Assembly (NCBI GenBank): GCA_034231615.1
Contig: CM067307.1
Coordinates: 7,991,013 to 8,055,012, forward strand
Origin: Meghimatium bilineatum
Taxonomy: Eukaryota; Mollusca; Gastropoda; Stylommatophora; Philomycidae
Length of the DNA stretch: 64,000 nucleotides
Reading direction: 5' to 3'
Numbering within the stretch: position 1 is the first letter of the stretch; each line of letters opens with the position of its first letter. Of this stretch, positions 54,401 to 62,932 are shown piece by piece. A program made the position numbers and the translations under genes. The notes beneath the pieces are model-generated. The model was not told the DNA's origin, made no database searches, and saw only the letters and a program-made list of their open reading frames with translations.

Positions 54401-57400
54401 AGTAATGGTAAAAGTTGATAAGTCACTGCATTTTATTTCTAACATCTTGATACTATTTCTCTGACCAGTTTTCCATTTTCTGAAAAAAAAACACTTCCTA
54501 AATATTTGAATTCTTTTGTTTGTTTCACTGCTGAAACTATTAAAGAACTATTAAAGGAAATAAAGATCAAACAAAGAAAAATATTTTGGACATATTAAAA
54601 GACATGACACAACACATTGTTGAAGACCTTACTTGAGAGTAAAGTTAAGAGAAGGCGAGCAAGAGGGAATCAGAGATACAAGTAGGAGAGTAATACAACA
54701 GGATGGACATGTTACAGTCTAGCAGCATGCACCAACAAAGTAGGAGACAGTGGATGTTTGAAGGTCCATTGCAGCCAACCTATATTGTAGAGATGGCACT
54801 TGATGATGAATTCCAACATTAACTACAGCAGAAACACATCACAAAATGTATCGCAAGAATATCTCACCAAAGACACATAATAGAACAAAATAATTTGACA
54901 AAGAAAAAACACAAATGTCACATTGAAATCACATTACCTCATATAGTAGACATCCCAGGGACCAAATGTCTGATTTAAAGTTGTAGGCTTTCTCGTGGAT
55001 TCTCTCTGGGGACATGTAGTATGGTGTCCCAACTGCAACAAGGAGTGATAGATACAATCATCAGCAACATACCTTATTATATACAATCACTAGTCAAATA
55101 TAGGGCTACATACGAACATCAACTACACACAAACTACATATGGTGATCAGCCACAAACAGCATTAGATACAAACACTATTCACAAACAGTGCTACACACA
55201 ACCACGATCCACAGAGTTACATATAAAAACCATCGCACAATCAGGGCTACACAAAGACCATCTCACAATAGGGATAAACAAAGACCATCTCACAATCAGG
55301 GCTACACAAAGACCATATCACAATCAGGGCTACACACAGACCATCTCACAATCAGGGCTACACTAAGACTATCTCATAATCAGGGCTACATACAACTACT
55401 ATCTACAAACAGAGCTACTTACAATCATTATTCACAAATGGTGCTGCATACAACCAGCTGCCAAAAACGGTTACATACAATCCCAGACATGCGTAATACA
55501 TAACCACACACAAGAATCAACAATATATATTCATGACTGGGTAGATGGCCGAATGGCTAGAGCATCAATCTCAGAACCACATGGAACTGTATGCAGTTAT
55601 GTATACACATCTGGGATTGTGTGCAGGCATGACTCAGATTCAAACCACGGTTGGGACTGAATGTTATCTTCCAGCTTGGGACTGGATGTTATCTTCCATC
55701 TTGGGACTGGATGTTATCTTTCACAGGTACAATAAATAAACTCTTCTTGTACATGCTGTGTCAAAAACTATTGCAAAGCAGCCTTTATTTCCACTGCCCA
55801 CAAACAGTCATGGTACAAAACTAAAGCAGGTCTCAGAGTTAAAATATTTAGGAAGCGTCTTTACAGAAAATGGCAAACTCGATAGAGAGATCGAAACAAG
55901 ATGTCAGAAAGCCAATGCTGTAACTTACCAGCTATCGCCAGTACTTAAACACCCATCAATCTGCATGGGTACAAAATTACAACTGATAAAAAGTATTTTA
56001 TACCAACTCTGTGTTACCAGTGTCAGTGTATCTTGACAAAGATACTAGTGAAAAAGATCTCAGTATGTGAAATGAGATATTTGGGGAACGCTATAAATGT
56101 CACAAGAAGAATCAGGTGGAGAAATTAAGATATTAGGAAAGAAATAAAGACTATCTCAAGTCAAGAGTACATCGAAAGACAGCAAACGAAAGACAGATGG
56201 TTTGGTCGCTTCATGAGAATTGAATAAACGTGACCAGCGCTTCGTGCATATAACAGCAGAAGATGGAGCTATAATGCACGAGGAAGACCAAGAACTTCTT
56301 GGGTAGAGATAATCAAAGAAACCTTAATGAGACACGGCTAACCAAGGTAAATGCAACCTAAATGGCCAAACTCAAAGGAGATAACTCCAATTTTCCCTCA
56401 TGACGATTAACAGCAAAAGTGGAAATGATTCTTCTTCTTCTGCGTTCGTTCTCAAACTCCTGCAGATTAACAGGATGTAGTCCGGAGAATGGAATGTGTT
56501 GTGTCATGGTTTACAGCATTGTTGCGATATCTGACACATCCGACTTCAGCATGGCTTTGGGTCACTGACCATATATGGCTATATGGGATGGGACAGCCAA
56601 CTCCATCCCATAACCTCCTTAGTCGCCTTAAACGACATGCGTGGAAGGTAAACAGTGTTGCTATTCTTTGCTCTCCTTTCGGGCCCCGGCAACACACGGG
56701 CGGTGGAAATTATAAAAGCCCCCCCTCCAAACTCCTTAATATAATAAGGTACTAAGCATTGTTTATAAAATCATCAATATGTCATTACATTCGAACACCA
56801 TAACATACATGTATTACATATATGCATTAGTCACAGACCATTAAAAAAACATCACAAAAGTATCTTTTTTTTTCTTGTGGGTGTGTTCAGTGGTGTTAAA
56901 GTAAGAATAGTTCAAACAAAATATATCCATATTGTAGGGCACAGCTAACCAAATATATCCATATTGTAGGACACAGCTAACCAAATATATCTTTTTGGGG
57001 ACACAGCTAACCAAATATATCCATATTGTAGGACACAGCTAACCAAATATATTCAGAAAGGGCTATACCACAACATCAACAAACCTAGAGACGTTGCACA
57101 GCATCTACAAACCTACAAACTTAGAGACATCACACATAATCTACAAACCTAGAGACATCGCTGCTGTTGTCTTGGAGCTGAAGAATCTACCAAGACCAAG
57201 GTCACCCAGTTTGACAATTCCCTGGGCAGTGATGAAAACATTGGCAGGTTTAATATCTGAAACAATTCAAATGAATGGCATAGACATAAAATCTTTTTAA
57301 ATTATAATATATAAGAATGATATACTTCTGCATTCGTTCTCAAACTCCTGCAGATTAGCAGGATGTAGTCCGGAGAATGGAATGCGCTGTGTTATGGTTT

Positions 57401-60400
57401 ACAAAATTGTTGCGATGTATGCGCTTTTCGGCCTGACACATTAAACTTTAGCATGGCTTTAGGTCACTTTTACTCTATATGGGATGGACAGCCAACTGTG
57501 TTGCTATTCTTTGTTCCCCTCTCGAGCCCTGGCAACACATGGGTGAATGATATACTAAAGTCTGCTTAGCAATGCTAAACCGCCGAAGACGGATGTGTTG
57601 GGCCATTGGCGCAAATAAAAAGACAACACAACGCATTTCCATCCTTTGGACTACATCCTACTGGAAATCTAGTAGGACCATGGTCCTGCTGTAAGGGAGA
57701 TCCAGCCGAAGTTTGAGAATGAACGCTGAAGAAGAAGAATTTGATGGAAGATAAAAGTAAGAAATTGAGTCAAGATGCGACAATGATGATTTTTTTAACA
57801 AGTTACAGCTTGTCAGCCCATTCACCAACTTTTCTTAGTTGCCTCTTATGACATGTCTGAAAAGAAGACAGCAACCTGTTCTTTGTACTCTGAACTAGAA
57901 GTCCAGGCCCTGGTTGCCACACAGTCTAATTTATTCAATATACTTCTTCTTCAGTCGTTGATTGATTGTGAGAAGAATTACTGCACTCCAGGTAAACCCA
58001 TAGGTTCACAGTCTCTCCATGCTGATATGCATGATGATGATTTCAGTGTCTCGATTGTTGAACACAAACCTCATTCTGTCCCTCAGATTCAAGTCCTACT
58101 CATACCACACTGAATACAAATTTCTCCCAATGGAGAATTCTGTGATTCTGCTGTCTTCTACCAGATGGCTTCACACACTCCATACCCAGACTTTCTTATT
58201 CACTTTGGGCAATATAGAAAGTCTGGTAGTAAGGTAAGTCTGGCAGTAAGGTAAGTCTGGCAATAAAGTAATCTGTCATTATAGGTAAGTCTGGTAGTAA
58301 GGTAAGTCTGGCAATAAAGTAAATCTGTCAATAAGGTAAGTCTGGAAGTAAGGTAATTCTGGTAATAAGGAAATTCTGGTAATAAGGAAATTCTGGTAAT
58401 AAGGAAATTCTGGTAATAAGGAAATTCAAGTAATAAGGAAATTCTGATAATAAGGAAATTATGGCAGTAAGGAAATTCTAGCAATAAGGAAATTCTAGCA
58501 GTAAGGAAATTCTGGCAGTAAGGAAATTCTAGTAATAAGGAAATTCTGGCAGTAAGGAAATTCTAGTAATAAGGAAATTCTGGCAGTAAGGAAATTCTAG
58601 TAATAAGGAAATTCTGGCAGTAAGGAAATTCTAGTAATAAGGAAATTCTGGCAGTAAGGAAATTCTAGTAATAAGGAAATTCTGGTAATAAGGAAATTCT
58701 AGTAATAAGGAAATTCTAGTAATAAGGAAATTCTGGTAATAAGGAAATTCTGGCAGTAAGGAAATTCTGGCAGTAAGGAAATTCTGGTAATAAGGAAATT
58801 ATGGTAGTAAGGAAATTATAGTAATAAGGAAATTATAGTAATAAGGAAATTATAGTAATAAGGAAATTCTTGCAGTAAGGAAATTCTTGCAGTAAGGAAA
58901 TTCTGGCAGTAAGGAAATTCTTGTAGTAAGGAAATTCTGGCAGTAAGGAAATTCTTGCAGTAAGAAATTCTGGCAGTAAGGAAATTCTTGCAGTAAGAAA
59001 TTCTTGCAGTAAGGAAATTCTTGCAGTAAGGAAATTCTTGCAGTAAGGAAATTCTTGCAGTAAGGAAATTCTGGCAGTAAGGAAATTCTTGTAGTAAGGA
59101 AATTCTTGCAGTAAGGAAATTCTGGCAAAAAGGAAATTCTTGCAGTAAGGAAATTCTGGCAGTAAGGAAATTCTTACAGTAAGAATAGAAGAGGTAATCA
59201 AAGAATATTCTAAGATTATCAAATAATTACACAGACCTCTGTGCATGATTCTTTTTGAGTGCATGTGATCAAGAGCGCTGCAGATCTGAAAAAAGTACTT
59301 CCAGATGGTCTTCTCAGGAATAAGTCGACACTGCTTCTTAAAATGCTGTTGAAAAAAAAAATATGTTAACTTAAGTAAGTTGTACTTGTTATATTGATGT
59401 TAACTTAATGGAGTTATACTTGTTATATTGATGTTAACTTAAGTGAGTTATACTTATTATATTGATGTTAACTTAAGTAAGTTGTACTTGTTATATTGAT
59501 GTTAACTTAAGTAAGTTGTACTTGTTATATTGATGTTAACTTAAGTGAGTTATACTTATTATATTGATGTTAACTTAAGTAAGTTATACTTATAATATTG
59601 ATGTTAACTTAAGTAAGTTATACTTATTATATTGATGTTAACTTAAGTAAGTTGTACTTATTATATTGATATTAACTTAAGTAAGTTATACTTATTATAT
59701 TGATGTTAACTTAAGTAAGTTATACTTATTATATTGATGTTCAATGCTACATAACCCCCCTATACAATATATCCATATGTTAGTATAGGGGGGTTATGTA
59801 GCATTGAAGGGTTCCCTTCCTCACATCTAATGACAGGGTCATATTACACAATATATTTTTAATTTTTCTGAATTCAAAAGTATATAGAGTTACAAAACTA
59901 AATATGTTCAAATGTCAAAATTATATGTCCTCTCAAGAATTTGTTGATAAATTGCTATTGTTGTTGTGTTTATATAGGTAGTTCAAAAGAAAGACTACCT
60001 ATTGTGGGTGTATTGATCAAGGTAGATCTGATGATAAAATAATTTATTATAAAAAGACAAAATGTTTAACCTTTTCCTTCTTTTGAAAAAAAAAAAAAAA
60101 AGATGGCAGCTTGAAGTATGAGTTTCTAAAGTAAATTAAAAAAACTGCAGTAACATTTATAAAATGTCTTGTTACTAACTCTTATCATTCGTCCCAGGTC
60201 TCCTGCATCAGCCAGCTCCAAGACAATGTTCAGTTCATTATTCTCAATGAATGAATCCAGGTACTTAATAACATTAGGGTGGTCCAGTTGCTGAAATAGA
60301 AGTATTTCCAGATTTTAATGTGTTCTAACTTTGCAATCCAATCTGGCATACAATATGTAAAGCAGTCTCAAAGTTTCGAAAATCAAAAATGCTATTTTAT

Positions 60401-61671
60401 TTTATAATTTGAAAAATTTTAATGTAAGCACATTTTTGGCATAAAAGGTAATGGCAGTTCAGAACATAGTTATCAACCAAGAATTGTTTAGCTGTAGGCA
60501 ATATAGTTAGATTATATTATAGGCAATATACATATCTTCAGTAGGTTGCCATTGCTTTCTGAACAATCCCTACACACAATTGCCTGCGTCAGGGTTTCTT
60601 CTTCTTCATCATTCATTCTCAAACTCCCACTGGATATCTCTTGTGGCAGGACCATGGTCCTATTAGATTTCCAAAAGGATGTAGTCCAGAGAATGGAACT
60701 GCGTTGTGTCACTGTTTTATTTGCACCAATGGCCTGACACATCCGTCTTCGGCGGAGCGGCAGGGTCTGAGCTTGTACCTTTAGGCCTACTACTGTACCT
60801 GTCTGCTACAGAACTGGACAATTTTGATCATGACAAACCATTGTTTATACTAAATTAAGTCATAAAAAAGACTACAAATGGAGGTTCTTTCCTAGGAACC
60901 GGACTTATATTTCCCACTTATTACACTATTTATCAATATTAGTATGTCAAGTGTTACAATGAAAAACACATGTAGTGAAATTTTTTAAAACCTGAAAATT
61001 AATTTGGTCCATACCTAAAAATAATCAAGTCCTGAAAGAGTTAATAGATAGAATTAGAAACGATAACATCCGACAGATAACCAAAACAATACCAGTATTG
61101 AAAAACATGTGCACAAATTATTTTAAAATCTCTAAAAACAGAAAAGTTATTGCGTTTACCAAACACCCACTAAAAATAACACACATTTTCAAAAAATAAT
61201 CCAGTGGCAGGGGAGAGATTGTGTTATTTTAATTCAGTGTGCTAGAGGTTAAGATGACATTGAAAGAAAATATTAATTTAACAGTTACAACATCTATTTT
61301 AAACATCACCAAAATAGGAAAGACACATCATAAAAAATTCAAGTAAGACATAAAATGTACAGGTGAGACACATCATAAAAAGTACAGGTGGTCTCACCTG
61401 TGTCTACATCATAAAAAAATTAGGTAAGACATCATAAAAAGTATACGAGAGACACACCATAGAACTACATGAAAGACACATTATAAAAACTACAGGAAAA
61501 TCCTACCTCTTGACAGGTAATATACTGGTAATATATTTATTCCAACACTAGTATACATATAACTTTCCCTCCCAATGAACTTGATAAGAATTCTACCACT
61601 AGACTCACCTTCAATAAATCAATCTCTTTCATGCAGTCATTTCTAGCTTTGGCATCCATCATCTCAAAGAT
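51308..61671 (-). CDS. NEK6/NEK7-type serine/threonine kinase (7 exons, N-terminus outside window)
   Basis: Minus-strand exons, in order: 61671-61609, 60290-60180, 59345-59237, 57256-57149, 55032-54938, 53088-52975, 51496-51308. All junctions are phase-consistent with GT/AG, giving 262 residues. The kinase runs from helix C ([16 protein letters not shown]) through hinge [12 protein letters not shown], catalytic MHR|DIKPAN, DLGLG (DFG equivalent, as in NEK6/7), activation loop [31 protein letters not shown], to [19 protein letters not shown] and the absence of any domain after the kinase other than the tail identify NEK6/7 rather than larger NEKs. The family acts in mitotic spindle and centrosome signalling; NEK7 also in the NLRP3 inflammasome of vertebrates. 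The glycine loop exon(s), about 60 residues, must lie above 64000. KYLDSF resembles NEK6 and VNMCINPDP resembles NEK7, so this is likely the single pre-duplication gene. The C-terminus carries a Gln-rich extension. Confidence 0.93.
51640..52427. repeat. 54-bp minisatellite, about 14 copies, first units inverted (NEK last intron)
   Basis: Unit TCAATGTTAGGGATATCATT + TCCCCAAGGAATCTTTGACT + TCATTAGAATAGTG. The first 1.5 units (51640-51724) are in inverted orientation, creating a hairpin with 51-nt arms at 51674-51724 / 51733-51783 (one mismatch, 8-nt loop). Confidence 0.95.
52608..52861 (-). mobile_element. GAA-tailed SINE, group 2 (NEK last intron)
   Basis: TTCTGCATTCATTCCTAAAC, ATCAACCTGACACATCCAAC and TTCTCTGCCACCCTTTGGC in group 2 order. 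Same orientation as the gene. Confidence 0.75.
52975..53088 (-). CDS. NEK6/7 kinase exon ([11 protein letters not shown])
   Basis: 114 nt, phase 0 at both ends. The acceptor is TTGTTTCAG and the donor GAGCAG|GTACAT. Encodes the kinase helix F to helix G region: [31 protein letters not shown]. Confidence 0.94.
53192..53412 (-). mobile_element. GAA-tailed SINE, group 2
   Basis: Eroded copy: CTCTCAAACCCCTGTAGATT, AATATCTGTGCCTGTTGG and TATTCTTTGCTCTCCTTTTG. Confidence 0.7.
53695..54840 (+). mobile_element. old LINE remnant interrupted by a second LINE fragment
   Basis: The plus-strand remnant 53695-53878 plus about 54540-54840 is one element, as shown by the uninterrupted copy at 7925-8160. 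Between the halves lies a minus-strand LINE fragment. Confidence 0.7.
53863..54540 (-). pseudogene. nested LINE C-terminal fragment
   Basis: A minus-strand frame (54246-53863) reads [39 protein letters not shown] and [13 protein letters not shown], the LINE post-RT tail. Inserted in the older plus-strand LINE. Related to 55750-56390 and 31450-31795. Confidence 0.75.
54938..55032 (-). CDS. NEK6/7 kinase exon (GTPYYMSPE)
   Basis: 95 nt. The acceptor is CCTTGTTGCAG and the donor TATGAG|GTAATG. Encodes (V)[17 protein letters not shown] and [14 protein letters not shown]: the P+1 loop, the APE-equivalent SPE and subdomain IX. Confidence 0.94.
55190..55465. repeat. minisatellite, 28-bp unit, about 9 copies
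   Basis: Unit ATCTCACAATCAGGGCTACA + CAAAGACC, degenerate at both ends, in a NEK intron. Confidence 0.88.
55535..55742 (+). mobile_element. possible tRNA-derived SINE remnant
   Basis: GATGGCCGAATGGCTAGAGC resembles a pol III A box, and CAGATTCAAACCACG about 90 nt on resembles a B box. It is followed by a 20-bp tandem CTTGGGACTGGATGTTATCT (three times) and an AATAAATAAA end. Confidence 0.5.
55750..56390 (+). mobile_element. RTE/Jockey-like LINE ORF2 remnant
   Basis: The frame reads [40 protein letters not shown] and [18 protein letters not shown], the RT thumb and post-RT region. It frameshifts near 56035 and continues as EYIERQQ(T)K...[14 protein letters not shown]. Interrupted by stops. 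Confidence 0.85.
56428..56701 (-). mobile_element. GAA-tailed SINE, group 2
   Basis: Near-complete copy; flanking GTGGAAAT at 56419 and 56703 may be the target-site duplication. Confidence 0.85.
56927..57055. repeat. 32-bp tandem repeat, 4 copies
   Basis: Unit CCAAATATATCCATATTGTA + GGACACAGCTAA. Confidence 0.93.
57149..57256 (-). CDS. NEK6/7 kinase exon (DIKPANVF)
   Basis: 108 nt. The acceptor is TTGTTTCAG and the donor CTCTAG|GTTTGT. Encodes [20 protein letters not shown], then [16 protein letters not shown]: catalytic loop, DLG metal motif and the activation segment with phosphorylatable Ser/Thr. Confidence 0.94.
   Translation of the reverse strand: MLNLPMFSSLPRELSNWVTLVLVDSSAPRQQQRCL
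57327..57544 (-). mobile_element. GAA-tailed SINE, group 2, internally deleted
   Basis: Flanked by the perfect 12-bp duplication GAATGATATACT (57315-57326, 57545-57556). Part of the middle/head between CAGCCAACT and GTGTTGC is missing. Confidence 0.87.
57582..57740 (+). mobile_element. GAA-tailed SINE, group 1
   Basis: Complete copy: CCGCCGAAGACGGATGTGTT to GAATGAACGCTGAAGAAGAA. Antisense to the NEK gene. Confidence 0.88.
57770..57945 (-). mobile_element. group 3 dispersed repeat, head fragment
   Basis: The complement of this segment (TGTGTGGCAACCAGGGCCTG, GTCTTCTTTTCAGACATGTC, AGAGGCAACTAAGAAAAGTT) matches 24300-24450 and 40105-40250. Confidence 0.7.
58205..59185. repeat. 17-bp minisatellite, about 57 copies (NEK intron)
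   Basis: Unit AGTAAGGAAATTCTGGC in plus orientation, with variants AATAAGG, TTCTAGT, TTCTTGC; the left edge is built on AGGTAAGTCTGGC. Sense (minus) strand units read TTTCCTTACTGCCAG. It begins 50 nt after the donor of the 59237 exon. Confidence 0.96.
59237..59345 (-). CDS. NEK6/7 kinase exon ([10 protein letters not shown])
   Basis: 109 nt. The acceptor is TTTTTTTTTCAACAG and the donor CAGAG|GTCTGT. Encodes [36 protein letters not shown], helix E up to the His-Arg of HRD. Confidence 0.94.
59358..59740. repeat. 34-bp minisatellite, about 11 copies
   Basis: Unit GTTAACTTAAGTAAGTTATA + CTTATTATATTGAT, starting 12 nt upstream of the exon's acceptor on the minus strand, so it abuts the branch-point region. 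Confidence 0.95.
59740..59808. repeat. perfect 26-bp inverted repeat (hairpin)
   Basis: Arms 59740-59765 and 59783-59808 (TTCAATGCTACATAACCCCC + CTATAC and complement), loop of 17 nt. Confidence 0.95.
60180..60290 (-). CDS. NEK6/7 kinase exon ([11 protein letters not shown])
   Basis: 111 nt, phase 0-0. The acceptor is CTTCTATTTCAG and the donor ATAAGA|GTTAGT. Encodes [37 protein letters not shown], strands 4-5 and the hinge. Confidence 0.94.
60597..60759 (-). mobile_element. GAA-tailed SINE, group 1
   Basis: Complete copy in a NEK intron, sense orientation. CTTCTTCTTCATCATTCATT to CATCCGTCTTCGGCGG. Confidence 0.87.
61330..61500. repeat. degenerate tandem repeat, GACACATCATAAAAAGTACAGG unit
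   Basis: Six irregular units of 22-35 bp in a NEK intron. Confidence 0.75.
61609..61671 (-). CDS. NEK6/7 kinase exon (helix C)
   Basis: 63 nt, phase 0-0. The acceptor is ATTCATGTTTCAG and the donor TTGAAG|GTGAGT. Encodes [20 protein letters not shown](K), containing the helix C Glu that pairs with the catalytic Lys of the missing upstream exon. Confidence 0.93.
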
Positions 61672-61757
61672 CTGAAACATGAATGAGAGATGACAGATGA
61701 TGGTGGCAGACCCTGAAAGCATGAGTTTGTCAAGCTTGTTCCCTTATGCTAGGTGAT

Positions 61758-61915
61758 TATTCTTCAGCATTCATTCTCAAACTCCAGCTGGATCTCTCTT
61801 GTAGAAGGAAAATGGTCCTACTAGATTTCCAACAGGAGGCAGTCCAGAGAATGGAAAATGTGTTTTGTTACTATTTTATTTGTGCCAGTGTCCTGACACA
61901 TTTTTCTTCAGTGGA
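61758..61915 (-). mobile_element. GAA-tailed SINE, group 1, diverged
   Basis: CAGCATTCATTCTCAAACTC, GGTCCTACTAGATTTCCAAC and GCCAGTGTCCTGACACAT are recognisable. Sense to the gene. Confidence 0.78.
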
Positions 61916-61929
61916 ATGCTAAGTGATGA

Positions 61930-62634
61930 AGTTCTACTTTCAGCTCCTATTGGTGATTCAAGAATTACTATTTGATAGAGAAGTTTTCCAAAGCTTTAGC
62001 AAGCCTAAATTACTATTTACTTAAGGTGGATGTAGGGTGAAATACCATGAGTTGAGCTGTTTTCTACTTCAAGAGATCTTTGAAGGTGATTTTCTGCAAT
62101 CTCAAACATTGTTCTCTCTAAGTTGTGTAGCATGTGCACTCATCAGAAGGTTTTGTGCATATGATTTAACATTCTGTGCACAAAATCCAGAACTGCAGAC
62201 TTCTTCCTGTTCGAAGTTTAGTATGTCTACACAGTAAGTCCAGTTTTCTTAATAAATACTGCTGTATTTGAAAGCTCCTCAGTGCTCCCAAACAGCTTTC
62301 TGTGGATATCCGTCTCTATGGGCCAGTATTCCTCCCTTCAAATATATACTTAAAAATGTCTTCAAATACTACATCTAGTAATTTGCTCATGCAACTTTAT
62401 GTGTGTTGAAACCACCATCTGATCAACATATGCAGGACATTTTATTAGAGGGAGCGTAGATCTCGACACTCAGTAAACAGTCCCCATATTAGTAGGCAAG
62501 TTATGGATCAAATAAAAGGGTTCATTTTCTCTCAGCTGTCCAAGCATGGGTCTTCTGAAGTCTTCCTAACAGATGACAAAAGGTATACATAATAGTGGCT
62601 TCTGTGGCTCACAGATTGAAAATTCTTTTCATTC
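61930..62634. other. NEK intronic sequence, nothing recognised
   Basis: No exon or known repeat. I looked on the minus strand for the VALKK glycine-loop exon and did not find it. Confidence 0.4.
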
Positions 62635-62645
62635 ACTACTATAAA

Positions 62646-62921
62646 CCGCCTGTGTGTTGTCGGCCCGAAAGGGGAGCGAAGAATAGCAACACTATTTACC
62701 TTCCATGCATGTCGTAAAAGGCGACTAAGGAGGTTATGAGAATGAGTTGGCTGTCCCATCCCATATAGGGTCAGTGACCCAAAGCCATGCTGAAGTCGGA
62801 TGTGTCAGGCCGAAAGGCGCAGATATCGCAGCACTGCTTTAAACCATGACACAGCGCATTCTGTTCTCTGGACTACATCCTGCTAATCTGCAGGAGTTTG
62901 AGAACGAACGCAGAAGAAGAG
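62646..62921 (+). mobile_element. GAA-tailed SINE, group 2
   Basis: Well-preserved copy: TGTGTGTTGTCGGCCCGAAA, TGCATGTCGTAAAAGGCGAC, GCCATGCTGAAGTCGGATG and GAACGAACGCAGAAGAAGA. Flanks ACTACTATAAA (62635-62645) and ACTACAATAAA (62922-62932) are a target-site duplication with one mismatch. Confidence 0.88.
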
Positions 62922-62932
62922 ACTACAATAAA

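Noticed and set aside
58200-59264. Repeat frames with [15 protein letters not shown]-type periodicity
   Set aside because: A 17-bp array read through three frames; no gene evidence beyond the real NEK exon at 59237-59345.
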